A stretch of 64,000 nt of DNA from Cyclobacterium lianum. GTDB lineage: Bacteria; Bacteroidota; Bacteroidia; Cytophagales; Cyclobacteriaceae. The position numbers and the translations under genes are program-made. The notes below the pieces were generated by a model. The model saw only the letters and a program-made list of their open reading frames with translations, had not been told where the DNA came from and did not search any database. Of the stretch, positions 17,423 through 25,961 are shown piece by piece. The stretch is taken from positions 61,203 to 125,202 of the forward strand of contig NZ_FRCY01000018.1 of assembly GCF_900143075.1 (NCBI RefSeq). The letters run 5' to 3'. The first letter of the stretch is position 1. Each line of letters begins with the position of its first letter.

Positions 17423-18436
17423 ATGAAAAAACCAGCCACCATTAAAGATATTGCGGAGAAGTTACAGGTATCTATTGCCACCGTGTCCAGAGCCCTGCGT
17501 GGATCCACCGAGATCAAAAAAGAAACCAAAGAAGCGGTTTTGGAGATGGCCAGACTATTGGACTACCATCCCAACTTGCTGGCCAGTAGCCTGAGTAGTA
17601 AAAAAACCAAGATTATTGGAGTGGTAGTCCCCACTATCAACCGGTACTTCTGGTCCAATTCCATCGCCGGAATCGAGAATCTCGCTTATAAGGAAGACTA
17701 TAAGGTGATGATTTTCCAATCGGGCGAATCTTATCAAAAAGAAGTGGAAATCGTAGAAACCCTGGCCAACAGTAAGGTAGATGGCATCATCATCGCTTTT
17801 TCGAAAGAGACCTGGACCTTTGATCATGTCCAGCACGTGCTGGACCGTGGGGTGCCGGTGGTACTGTATGAAAGGGCATGCGCCGATCTGGGAACCTCAA
17901 AAATCAAAACAGACGATCAAAACGGGGCTTTTGTATTGACGAATCACCTCATTGGAAAAGGCAGAAGAAATATTGCCTACATCGGAGGCCCGCTTGCACT
18001 GGGTGTCTGCCAGGACAGGCAGGAAGGTTTTCGGAATGCCTTGCAAGCTGCCGGGATAGCGGAACAGCCGCATTTGGTTATCAATCTGGAAGATTTCACC
18101 TTTGATCTGGCCGGAGCAGCTATGAAGCAATTGTGGAACCATCCTGAGCGACCGGATGGGATCATTTGCTTTGCCGATATACTCGCTATTGGTGCCATGC
18201 ATACGGCCCACCAGTTGGGGATCAGGGTTCCCGAGCAGCTGTCTATCGCCGGTTTCGGCAATGATGAAACGAGCCGCTTTATCAGTCCCCCCATCACCAC
18301 CATGGCACAACCTTCTTTTGAAATGGGCGAAATGGCGGCAAGAGTATTGCTGGAAGAGATCGCTCTCTCAGGGGAGGTTCACGAAGCGCGGCACGAAGTC
18401 ATCCAGTCCAGATTGATCGTCCGTGAAAGTACCTGA
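17423..18436 (+). CDS. LacI-family transcriptional regulator
   Basis: The 337-residue product begins MKKPATIKDIAEKLQVSIAT, the helix-turn-helix of LacI regulators (residues about 4-27), and VSRALRG and LDYHPNLLASSL follow as the hinge region. The ligand domain is periplasmic-binding-protein-like: KIIGVVVPTINRYFWSN, DGIIIAFSKE, RRNIAYIGGP, QDRQEGFRNAL, DGIICFADILAIGAM, and IAGFGNDETSRFISPPITT. It is divergent from susC across a shared region with two LacI-type palindromes and is therefore the probable repressor of the operon and perhaps of itself. The effector is unknown. The length is normal for the family (330-345 aa). Confidence 0.95.
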   Translation: MKKPATIKDIAEKLQVSIATVSRALRGSTEIKKETKEAVLEMARLLDYHPNLLASSLSSKKTKIIGVVVPTINRYFWSNSIAGIENLAYKEDYKVMIFQSGESYQKEVEIVETLANSKVDGIIIAFSKETWTFDHVQHVLDRGVPVVLYERACADLGTSKIKTDDQNGAFVLTNHLIGKGRRNIAYIGGPLALGVCQDRQEGFRNALQAAGIAEQPHLVINLEDFTFDLAGAAMKQLWNHPERPDGIICFADILAIGAMHTAHQLGIRVPEQLSIAGFGNDETSRFISPPITTMAQPSFEMGEMAARVLLEEIALSGEVHEARHEVIQSRLIVREST

Positions 18437-18594
18437 TTTTTTATTTCTTGAGTAAACCCTTAGCGTATTTATTGCATTTTTGGTTGGTGGTCCCGTTAAA
18501 ATCCCCGTTGCTCTCCGCGGCGGAGGGAATTCCTGAAATGATTATTTGATGCTGAATTGAAGCCATTTCTGGTGTTGTATTAATCGTAAATTGA

Positions 18595-19670
18595 CGGATA
18601 AAGTTTTTTGGCTAAAGCCAATGGGGCTGCAATACCTTTATGGCCTACAGCTATCAGGCAATTGAGGAAAAGAAATCCTAATTGCAAAAAATGATCGAAA
18701 AATCATTACTGCCCTCTCCGACAGAGATCAGCCCTTTCCAGAATATAGCATCCCGTAGATCGTAGACCTAACCTTAGTCAATAGGAAATAGCCCATTCTA
18801 TGAATTTGAATTCCTTCTACCCAGGCTTTAGCCAAAATGAATAGAATAGCGAAATATGGATTTGAATGGTTATGAATAAAAGGTTTGGCTAAAGCCAATT
18901 TGCCTTAAAAACCCAACATGCCCACAGCTAAAGCAGTGGGCAATTGATAACAAAACTCCAGGTTCCAGATGATTACTCCTCAATAGGAATGTGGCATTAG
19001 CCCATTCTATGAATTTGAATTTCTTGTACCCAGGCTTTAGCCAAAATGAATAGTATAGCGAAATATGGATTTGAATGGATATGGATAAATGGTTTGGCTA
19101 AAGCCAATTTGCCGTAAAAATCCAACATGCCCACACAGCTAAAGCGGTGGGCAATTGAAAATAAAACTCCAGGTTCCAAATCATTAATCCTCAATAGGAA
19201 ATAGCCCATTCCTAGCGAACAAAAATCAACTCCCGGCTTTAGCCAAAATACATGAAATACCAAAATGTGGATTCGATAGGTTTATGGATAAATGATTTGG
19301 CTAAAGCCAATTTGCCTTAAAAACCCAACATGCCCACAGCTAAAGCAGTGGGCAATTGATAATAAAACTCCAGGTTCCAAATCATTAATCCTCAATAGGA
19401 AATAGCCCATTCCATGAAATTGAAACCCGTAAACCCCGGCTTTAGCCAAAATACATAAAAATGCAAAATGTGGATTCGATAGGTTTATGGATAAATGGTT
19501 TGGCTAAAGCCAATTTGCCGTAAAAATCCAACATGCCCACACAGCTAAAGCGGTGGGCAATTGAAAATAAAACTCCAGGTTCCAAATGATTACTCCTCAA
19601 TAGGAAATAGCCCATTCCTAGCGAACAAAAATCAACTCCCGGCTTTAGCCAAAATGGATGAACGTAAAAA
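18595..19670. repeat. Tandem array of REP-like palindromic repeats (about 200 bp per unit)
   Basis: Four near-complete units plus a diverged first copy occupy this 1-kb stretch. Each unit contains GGCTTTAGCC...AAAAT, a spacer of about 55 bp with AAATATGGATTTGAA, TTTGGCTAAAGCCAA, then GCCCACAGCTAAAGC with GTGGGCAATTG, then a linker with CTCCAGGTTCCAAA and CAATAGGAAATAGCCCATTC. The TTTGGCTAAAGCC copies start near 18607, 18887, 19091, 19288 and 19498, a period of about 200 bp. The palindromes would fold as hairpins. The same family recurs at 54-62 kb around a REP-associated transposase. No gene is visible here. Confidence 0.9.
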
Positions 19671-19956
19671 CTATAGGGTTATACAAAATCCGGACGGCAT
19701 TTTATCGGGCTTGAGAAGAAAAAGATACGAGTCCCGGCTTTTCCTATTCCTGTTCCCTCAAAAACTGCCCGTCCAGCTCATTAACGCTGGCGCAAGCTAA
19801 AATCCACCTGGCACAATTTTTAAACGGGGAGTCGCAGAAGATCAGATTCAGGTTGATTCTTAGATGCTTAGCTTCATGGAAATGCTTATTTGTTTCGAAA
19901 AAAAATAGCACATATAATCCATTCAATTTAATGATTGAACTCAGTTCATACTTCCT
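19671..19956. other. Intergenic flank with a short coding-like relic
   Basis: Right after the last repeat palindrome, the plus strand at about 19650-19740 reads as MDERKNYRVIQNPDG and continues for another ten codons. A diverged match in the same reading frame and context occurs at 60757-60840 (INERKSYKGVHYPNG). The rest of the segment, up to the convergent FAD gene, shows nothing that I can identify. The relic may be a decayed gene start carried with the repeats. Confidence 0.35.
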
Positions 19957-22239
19957 TCAGGAATAAACCCCTACTCCTAGCAATCCCGCAGGTATGTTCC
20001 TACCCGGATGCTTGAGTTGAAGGACCAGCTTTTTTATCCTTACTGCCGAATCAAACACAATTTCATACCTGCTTTGGTGATTGCCTGCTTCCTGGTAAAG
20101 AAGCGTCCCTATTTCATCAAAGAGCTGAAATTCCCGCACACAAAAAGGCATCACCCTTTCATCATGGCCCCTCAGCGTTGACTCCAGGGGATGATCAAAG
20201 TCGGTATCAAACCAAAGCAGGATTTTTCTGATTTTCTGCTGTGTCGGCCAGGAAAAAGTAAGGATCGGCTCGGGGTCCTTTGGGTCTGCTACCCAGGCAT
20301 TGGTTTGGGTGGTTGGTCTGAAAAGCCCATTCAGCAGGTAATCCGGGCGATACAGGTTTACTGCCGGTGTGCATCGCAGGGCCAGGTTATGCCCACCCGG
20401 CCGCCTTTCGGGCAACCAAAAGTCAAAGGCATCCACTCCCAGGCCTTCCGGCGGTTCCTGCCGGCTGCCTTTGGCTACGTCCAGATTGACCCGGTTGAAT
20501 ACCGTCAGCAAGCCGGTTAGCCTTAGTTGGCTGATGGCTACCTGAATAGTGGGATTTGCTTCAAAGGCTAAAAAATAGTAGGCTCTCTCATCTAAAAGTA
20601 AACCAAAATCCACTGCCAGTTCCTGTACCCCTTTGGAAACTGCAAACTCCTTTTCCGCCAATTGTCTGTCCGGGGTAAAGTTACCCGGCAGGCTACTGCA
20701 CAATAAGCGGAGCACCAGCCTGCTTTCTTTTTTTGCCTTCACTACAAAGGTAAAAACCGGAATCCTGCCCTTTTCCAATGGAAGCATTTGGGCCATGCTA
20801 CTATCCAGGTCTTTCCATCCGGCATCTGCCGGTAACTTCTGCAAACTAAAAGTAGAAGAAACCGATAAGGAGGCCCTTTTGGCCAGGTTATCGGTATCCC
20901 GCAAATGCATGCCAGGCAGGTATTGGCCCATGTCCATCAGGCGCTGCTGCAAATTATCCATCAACTCTTTTTCCATAAGATCCCGGGGCAAAAGCTGCCG
21001 TTCTTTGCAGAGGGCGGCAGCCATTCCGACGGCCTGGGCATTGTGGGCACAGGTGGCCATCACCCGGGAGGAACCAAAGGCCACATGGCTGGCACTGATG
21101 ATCCTGCCTGCCAGAAACAGGTTTTCAATGTTTTTGCTGTACAAACAGCGAAAGGGAATGCCGTACACCCCTTTGGCATGCCATTGGGTACAGCCGGGTA
21201 GCTCTCCGTAGATGCCATCTGCCGGATGCAGGTCCAGGGCCCAGCCCCCGTAGGAAACGCGATCCGGATGGGTACGCTGCTCCACTACATCCCGCTGGGA
21301 AAGCATGTAATCCCCCTCAAAGCGCCGGCTCTCGCGCTTACCGGGGATCATGCCCACCCATTCCAGCGTATGCGTTTCCATCTCAGGGTATTCGCCGGAA
21401 TTTTTGATATGGTCCCAGATCCCATAGATGATCTTCCAAAGCTCCCATTTGATGGTTTCGGTAGCGTGTATGGTGTCCAATCGACCGCCGTATTCCACCC
21501 ACCACAAGCGGCAACCCCTGTCGTGCAGGTTAAAGGTATGAAAGCGGGGAAGGCTGGACAGGTCGGTGTTTGCAAAGGCAGGAGGAATAAATTGTACCGG
21601 CTTACCCGTGTCCTTGCTGTGGAAATACAGGGAATGGCCCAACAGCTCCCCATAGGCCTTTTCCGGCGCAAAAGCTTCGTCAAATTCCTCCCTGGATTCC
21701 GCTCCAATGCGAAAGGCCGCACCGGACAAAAATCCGAGGATGCCATCTCCCGAAGCATCCACGAACAAGGGTGCCTCCAACCGGTACTCCGTACTGTTTT
21801 GGCTGCAAAAAGCCAACGCAGCAGCAATCCGGTTGGCTCCTGATTTTTCACACCTGTGAACTGCCGTATTCAGCAAAAGGGTAATGTTGGTTTCCTGGGT
21901 TACTTTTTCCAGCAGGATGGTATCCAGGATCAGGGCATTTCCTTCTGGATTCCGGTATTGGTTTTCCAGAAGAATCTCATCGATGATACCCCCCTCCCTG
22001 GCCCAGCGGTTGTTATTTCCCATGCTGGAAGTGGCTCCCAGTATCCAAAGCCGGATTTCAGAGGAGGCGTTTCCACCCAGCACCGGGCGGTCCTGTACCA
22101 GGATGACTTCCAAGCCCTGCCTCGCAGCCGTGATGGCGGCACAAATACCGGCCATCCCGCCGCCTACCACAATAAGGTCGGCGGTAAGGGTTTTGGAATT
22201 TAGGGATCTATTCCCGGAATAAGGGCCTTCAACAAGCAT
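19957..22239 (-). CDS. FAD-dependent oxidoreductase (FAD_oxidored family), paralogue of the 2863-5145 product
   Basis: This is a second 760-residue cytoplasmic FAD_oxidored enzyme, collinear over its full length with the product of 2863-5145. Shared blocks include GGGMAGICAAITAARQGLEV, QDRPVLGGNASSEIRLWILG, MGNNNRWAREGGIIDEI, HTLEWVGMIPGKRESRRFEG, GRIISASHVAFGSSRVM and FDFWLPERRPGGHNLA. There is no signal peptide. It stands alone on the minus strand, divergent from the exported TIM-barrel isomerase (126-bp gap) and outside the SusCD operon. Its duplication beside the locus suggests either a related substrate or a separate induction pattern. The reaction is unknown. Confidence 0.87.
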   Translation of the reverse strand: MLVEGPYSGNRSLNSKTLTADLIVVGGGMAGICAAITAARQGLEVILVQDRPVLGGNASSEIRLWILGATSSMGNNNRWAREGGIIDEILLENQYRNPEGNALILDTILLEKVTQETNITLLLNTAVHRCEKSGANRIAAALAFCSQNSTEYRLEAPLFVDASGDGILGFLSGAAFRIGAESREEFDEAFAPEKAYGELLGHSLYFHSKDTGKPVQFIPPAFANTDLSSLPRFHTFNLHDRGCRLWWVEYGGRLDTIHATETIKWELWKIIYGIWDHIKNSGEYPEMETHTLEWVGMIPGKRESRRFEGDYMLSQRDVVEQRTHPDRVSYGGWALDLHPADGIYGELPGCTQWHAKGVYGIPFRCLYSKNIENLFLAGRIISASHVAFGSSRVMATCAHNAQAVGMAAALCKERQLLPRDLMEKELMDNLQQRLMDMGQYLPGMHLRDTDNLAKRASLSVSSTFSLQKLPADAGWKDLDSSMAQMLPLEKGRIPVFTFVVKAKKESRLVLRLLCSSLPGNFTPDRQLAEKEFAVSKGVQELAVDFGLLLDERAYYFLAFEANPTIQVAISQLRLTGLLTVFNRVNLDVAKGSRQEPPEGLGVDAFDFWLPERRPGGHNLALRCTPAVNLYRPDYLLNGLFRPTTQTNAWVADPKDPEPILTFSWPTQQKIRKILLWFDTDFDHPLESTLRGHDERVMPFCVREFQLFDEIGTLLYQEAGNHQSRYEIVFDSAVRIKKLVLQLKHPGRNIPAGLLGVGVYS

Positions 22240-22364
22240 AAGATAAGATTTTATGGGCGATACGACTTTTTTGCAAGGTACATAACCCGATTCAATTCAA
22301 ATTTTAGAATTCGATAAAAATAAGTAGTTTTAACAAAAAGTTATTTCCCAAAAACCTGGATACT

Positions 22365-23201
22365 ATGAAAACCTTAATCCTCCGCTCCCTCCTACTGGCA
22401 TTGACTGCCATCTTTACCTTTTTTGCCCAGGCGCAGAATGAAATTCCCTCCGGATGGAAACTGGGAAGTCAGGCCTATACCTTTCGCCTCTTTTCCCTGG
22501 AAGAAACGCTGGAAATGCTGAACAGCATCGGTGTACGCTATGTGGAGCTGTATCCCGGCCAAAAAATTACAAAAACAGGTGATGCCACCACCCATTTTGC
22601 GGCATCGCAGGCAGATAAAGATAAAATCAAATCCTTATTGCAACAATACGATATCGAAGCCGTGGCCTATGGGGTAGCCAGTCCCAGTGATGAGGAATGG
22701 CCGGACTTGTTCGCCTTTGCCAAAGAAATGGGCATTGGCATACTGACCACAGAGCCTCGACCCAATCAATTCGATCTGATTGAGAAGCTGGCAGTGGAAC
22801 ATCAAATCAAGATCGCCCTGCACAACCATCCCCTGCCCTCCATGTACTGGCATCCGGAAGTACCCTTACGCTTTCTGGAAGGTCGATCGGAACTGATGGG
22901 GGTTTGTGCGGATATTGGCCACTGGGTACGCTCCGGCCTGGACCCGGTAGCAAGCCTGCGCAAACTGGAGGGCCGTATCATCAGCCTGCACATGAAAGAC
23001 CTGAACAAAGCCGGCGTCCGGGATGCGCACGATATCCCCTGGGGCACGGGCAACTGCAATGTGGCCGGGGTCCTGCACGAATTGAACCGGCAAGGGTTTG
23101 AAGGCGTCTTTTCTGCCGAATACGAGCACAACTGGGAAAACAACCTGCCGGAAGTCAAGGAAAGTATAGATTATTTCAAGCGGGTAGCGGCACAGTTTTA
23201 G
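22365..23201 (+). CDS. Exported sugar phosphate isomerase/epimerase-like TIM-barrel protein
   Basis: A signal peptide (MKTLILRSLLLALTAIFTFFAQAQ) precedes an AP-endonuclease-2/xylose-isomerase-like TIM barrel. Metal-site residues are visible in YVELYPG (Glu61), the IALHNHP block, CADIGHW, SLHMKD and SAEYEHNW. Periplasmic members of this family are often encoded with Gfo/Idh/MocA or FAD sugar oxidoreductases in Bacteroidota, where some act on keto-sugars; that is established context rather than proof here. It is divergent from the second FAD oxidoreductase and probably works on the same substrate. At 278 aa it is normal in length. Confidence 0.87.
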   Translation: MKTLILRSLLLALTAIFTFFAQAQNEIPSGWKLGSQAYTFRLFSLEETLEMLNSIGVRYVELYPGQKITKTGDATTHFAASQADKDKIKSLLQQYDIEAVAYGVASPSDEEWPDLFAFAKEMGIGILTTEPRPNQFDLIEKLAVEHQIKIALHNHPLPSMYWHPEVPLRFLEGRSELMGVCADIGHWVRSGLDPVASLRKLEGRIISLHMKDLNKAGVRDAHDIPWGTGNCNVAGVLHELNRQGFEGVFSAEYEHNWENNLPEVKESIDYFKRVAAQF

Positions 23202-23321
23202 GTTTGAAAGTAGGATTTGGACTTGTACGGATTACTGGTCACGGTATTATCTGGAAGTTATGGCGCTTGTCCAAGGTGAACACAAATCAAAAAATTCGTA
23301 TATTTAAGAAAGTCAAAGAAA

Positions 23322-23537
23322 ATGGAAACTATAAGAATCGACATATTGAACCCCAAGGCTAAAGCTCTTTTAAAAGATTTGGCAAATCTAGAGTTGATAA
23401 GGATCAGGAAAGAAAAACCAACTACAGATTTTTTTGAATTACTTAAAAAATTCCGAAGTAAAGCAGATAAAGTTCCCAGTCTGGAAGAAATCACATTAGA
23501 GGTTGAGGCAGTTCGCAAAGCCCGTTATGAAAAATAA
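23322..23537 (+). CDS. Antitoxin-like protein of a PIN-type toxin-antitoxin pair
   Basis: The small 71-residue protein METIRIDILNPKAKALLKDL continues with ANLELIRIRKEK and a charged helical C-terminus ending VEAVRKARYEK. This layout, a short N-terminal strand followed by two helices, matches Bacteroidota antitoxins that precede a PIN-domain toxin with overlapping frames. Consistent with that, the next start codon (23527) overlaps this gene by 11 bases and begins MKNKRVILDIN, a PIN start, but stops at once. The antitoxin therefore looks orphaned. The family assignment rests on context and general similarity. Confidence 0.6.
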   Translation: METIRIDILNPKAKALLKDLANLELIRIRKEKPTTDFFELLKKFRSKADKVPSLEEITLEVEAVRKARYEK

Positions 23538-23562
23538 AAGGGTTATTTTAGATATAAATTAA
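23527..23562 (+). pseudogene. Truncated PIN-domain toxin start
   Basis: The frame overlapping the antitoxin end reads MKNKRVILDIN and then TAA. PIN toxins of this kind normally begin with VILDTN, where Asp is the first metal ligand, and run to about 135-145 residues. Here only 11 codons survive. The following 280 bases (to 23843) hold no frame I can connect to a PIN domain. The gene was probably destroyed by a deletion just after the first catalytic motif. Confidence 0.55.
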
Positions 23563-23843
23563 ACCAAACCCAAATAGTTTCATGGTCTGAATTTATTTCA
23601 AAAGTATGAGAGACACGACACCATAACATTAGCTGGGGAGCAGCAGGTCGGTTCCGGGAAAAAATAAAACTTTGCTACCTTAAAGGAAGTTTTTGAACGG
23701 GATGAAAAAAGGGCTCTGAAAATGCTTTCCTATAATCCGCCCAGGAGTTCCTTGATGAGCTATGAAGTCTTAACCACGGCGAATTAAAGGGTGCCGAATT
23801 GGCATTACATCTGGTTTTCAGCAAATCTCTCACTTTGTGGAAA

Positions 23844-24218
23844 TTAATGACCGGAGTTTACCATTTGATGTTTCCAAAACGAATAATTCCCATCCCTATG
23901 GAGAAAAAAGCCTGACAGGTCTAAATCAGTTGCGACTTGATCAATTAGTTTAAAGGACTTTGCCGTAAGGACTAACTGAACTCTGGATTTATGTCTTTTT
24001 TCTATTCGAGAAAGCTGCTGTAAGGCTGATATGGAGCAAGAAGAACAGGCATTTTCCAAAGGAACAATTATCACTGCACCAACCTCGCCTAAATCCCTAT
24101 CCGGAAGTAATGATTCCAATTTGGAAAATATTTCGCTATCGCCATCCTTTTTTTGACAGGATGAAACGATAACAAAAAAACATATAGCGTATAAAACAAA
24201 ATTTCTTTGAGTTTTCAT
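23844..24218 (-). CDS. Small lipoprotein with CSSC thioredoxin-like motif
   Basis: The 124-residue product has a lipoprotein signal (MKTQRNFVLYAICFFVIVSSCQ, lipobox Cys21) and a redox-type motif CSSC at residues 58-61 in VIIVPLENACSSCSISALQQL. Spacing after a beta-strand and before a helix is as in thioredoxin folds, but the protein is short and only the first half of a thioredoxin fold is apparent. Its start overlaps the DUF4221 stop by 4 bases (ATGA), so the two are translationally coupled. Similar small CxxC lipoproteins accompany propeller lipoproteins in Bacteroidota; their function is unknown to me. Confidence 0.65.
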   Translation of the reverse strand: MKTQRNFVLYAICFFVIVSSCQKKDGDSEIFSKLESLLPDRDLGEVGAVIIVPLENACSSCSISALQQLSRIEKRHKSRVQLVLTAKSFKLIDQVATDLDLSGFFLHRDGNYSFWKHQMVNSGH

Positions 24219-25375
24219 AACTCCTCCGGTTTAAACCCTACAAACACCATCTGGTCTTCTGAGGGGTTGTTATCTGGATGGTTAAGGGAGAGGTAAAGCT
24301 TGCCGTTGTGTGTAAAATATGTACGGGTATAAACAGTATTTTCTGGCAAATCAATCTCACCCACTTTCTCAAAGTCTTTATTTATAATTATTACCGAAGG
24401 TAATTTGTTGTCCCAGTTACGCCGATCTCCATCGGGGCCAACATATTCAACAGCTCGATACGCCATGCGGTAAAGCAATTTGTTATCATCATCATAGGCG
24501 ACCTCACGATAAGAATTTGAACTAACGTAAAATTCCTCATCTCTTCCAAAACTTGGGCTATCCCAAGGTAGAGCATCGCCAAAGTGCTTGCTTCCGGCTT
24601 CCATTTCTTTGACCTCCTCTCTTTCCAAATTATAAATTAAAATATTGTTGTAAAATGGAATACTCATGACTAGGTAACGATTTTCCATTAACACATGTGA
24701 ATTGTGACTAAAAAATGCACCATAAACAAAATCGTTAAAATAGGAAGAAAGTTCAAATACATGCTTCGGTGGACTATCAATTTCATTTGGCATTTTCAGA
24801 AACATCGTTCCCGACCAAATTCCTGGACCTCGAAAATCAGTATCAACACCAGTATAAACATAAAAACTATCTGACCTTTTATCATGTATAAGTGGCTGAT
24901 GGGTGTAATAAGTCTGAACAAATGGTTTTCCTTTCCTCTCAATTTCATTTGTTTTGATAGTCCTTAATAGATTCCCGTCAAAATCAGTTACATAAAGCCT
25001 AATTCTATAGGTACTGGCTATAAGTAGTGTGCTATCTGAAATTATTTCAAAAGCTTTTAGCTTGCCAACTCCATTTGGACCATCCAATTGAAAATTAACC
25101 TTAAAGTTTTCTCCTTCTTCTGAAAGTGCGAAAAATTCCAAGTCATTACTAATCTCATTGACCGCCCCTAAATAAGGCTTATTTTTAATTAGACATTTTC
25201 TTACGTATCTAGTGTGGACATTAAACTGTGATCCAACAGAGAAAGTTAGTGTATCATTAGCAATCAATGTCAATTTTGGGCTAAATTCCCGAGCATTTTG
25301 GTCTAGGTTACGGTGGTCTTTGCAAGAAATTAGAAAAAAAAACCAAGTCAAATAAAATAAATTTCTTCTGATCAT
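24215..25375 (-). CDS. DUF4221-family lipoprotein (first of a tandem pair)
   Basis: I use the ATG at 25375 (MIRRNLFYLTWFFFLISCKD, lipobox Cys) rather than an upstream in-frame ATG at 25402 that would lengthen the leader. The body is beta-rich with propeller-like repeats and the DUF4221 signature blocks DGPNGVGKLKAFEIISDSTL, IRLYVTDFDGNLL, GDALPWDSPSF, PSVIIINKDFEKVG and a conserved tail NNPSEDQMVFVGFKPEEL. It is a paralogue of the 25958-27139 product, with an almost identical last 60 residues. It lies between an NVEALA-like peptide gene (72 bp upstream) and the CSSC lipoprotein. Function is unknown; a surface or peptide-recognition role is only a guess. Confidence 0.8.
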   Translation of the reverse strand: MIRRNLFYLTWFFFLISCKDHRNLDQNAREFSPKLTLIANDTLTFSVGSQFNVHTRYVRKCLIKNKPYLGAVNEISNDLEFFALSEEGENFKVNFQLDGPNGVGKLKAFEIISDSTLLIASTYRIRLYVTDFDGNLLRTIKTNEIERKGKPFVQTYYTHQPLIHDKRSDSFYVYTGVDTDFRGPGIWSGTMFLKMPNEIDSPPKHVFELSSYFNDFVYGAFFSHNSHVLMENRYLVMSIPFYNNILIYNLEREEVKEMEAGSKHFGDALPWDSPSFGRDEEFYVSSNSYREVAYDDDNKLLYRMAYRAVEYVGPDGDRRNWDNKLPSVIIINKDFEKVGEIDLPENTVYTRTYFTHNGKLYLSLNHPDNNPSEDQMVFVGFKPEEL

Positions 25376-25447
25376 TAAAATAAATCTTAATCCCGTGAAC
25401 ATGGATTAACATGTTCACGGGAGATGGTACAAATACACTATAAATAT

Positions 25448-25702
25448 TTAACAAATCTTAGGATCTGATATATAACAATTACCTGCGCCCTTACAGCAAT
25501 CATATCCATCAAAATCATTGTAAGCATGCCCGGTTTCACTTTGGGCATTGGCGGTGTTGCTCAAATTTGATAAGGTAAGGGAGGGCAATACATTTCCCTT
25601 CTCAAAATCCAAACCAACCATTACATTCAACGTAAGCATCAGCCCGAACGCTCCGGCGGCAGTCCATCGCAGCCATTTGCTTGTTTTTACTACATTTTTC
25701 AT
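25448..25702 (-). CDS. NVEALA-like small secreted protein
   Basis: The 84-residue product has a basic start (MKNVVKTSKWLRWT), a hydrophobic stretch (AAGAFGLMLTLNVMVGL), then LPSLTLSNLSNTANAQSE and a Cys-containing tail with four Cys residues (DCC, NC, KIC). The LSNLSNTANAQSE block resembles the LANVEALA element that names the NVEALA family of short Bacteroidota peptides, whose mature C-terminus follows that element. Such genes sit beside propeller lipoproteins, as here between two DUF4221 genes. The family call is moderately supported. Roles as secreted signals or substrates are unproven. Confidence 0.6.
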   Translation of the reverse strand: MKNVVKTSKWLRWTAAGAFGLMLTLNVMVGLDFEKGNVLPSLTLSNLSNTANAQSETGHAYNDFDGYDCCKGAGNCYISDPKIC

Positions 25703-25852
25703 AATAATACCTGTTTAAAATGTTATAAAATTTATGATATTTAAAAGTATAGCTATTATTCCGTAAAAAATAGGTCAAAAAAAGACAGTTTCGGACATTT
25801 ATAGACAAAACCGGACATTATCTTTAAATGGCCTTTATTCATCTTATTTATT

Positions 25853-25932
25853 TATGGGTGTAGTTTGCAACTACATCCCAGGTATCTGATTGGTTTCGTA
25901 AACGAGGCATTTATAATGCCGGATACCAAAGA
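25853..25932. repeat. Hairpin repeat of the (T)TTGTAAT family, partial copy
   Basis: It contains GTAGTTTGCAACTAC, a perfect hairpin with a short loop, then ATCCCAGGTATC and GGCATTTATAATGCC. The same order (GTTTGCAAC, ATCCCAGGTATC, GGCATTTGTAATGCC, CCAAAG) occurs in the fuller copy at 27246-27386. It lies immediately downstream of the second DUF4221 gene and supplies the stop codon for a decayed frame there. Confidence 0.8.
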
Positions 25933-25961
25933 TCAACCGTATATAAAATCATTATTTTCAT
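25911..25961 (-). pseudogene. Vestigial start of a gene downstream of DUF4221 copy 2
   Basis: As in the first DUF4221 copy, the stop of this gene overlaps an ATG (ATGA). Here the downstream frame reads only 16 codons (MKIMILYTVDLWYPAL) and ends in a TAA lying inside the hairpin repeat. In the first copy the equivalent position starts the CSSC lipoprotein. This looks like a duplicated unit whose third gene was replaced by a repeat insertion. The resemblance of the starts is slight, so the call is tentative. Confidence 0.35.

Noticed and set aside
18595..19670. Regularly spaced repeats resembling a CRISPR array
   Set aside because: The period is about 200 bp, units contain several palindromes and conserved linkers rather than unique spacers, and no cas gene is near.
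19561..19800. 79-codon plus-strand frame at the end of the repeat array
   Set aside because: Its first half is repeat DNA; only the MDERKNY segment may be a relic, recorded separately, and the frame as a whole is not a gene.
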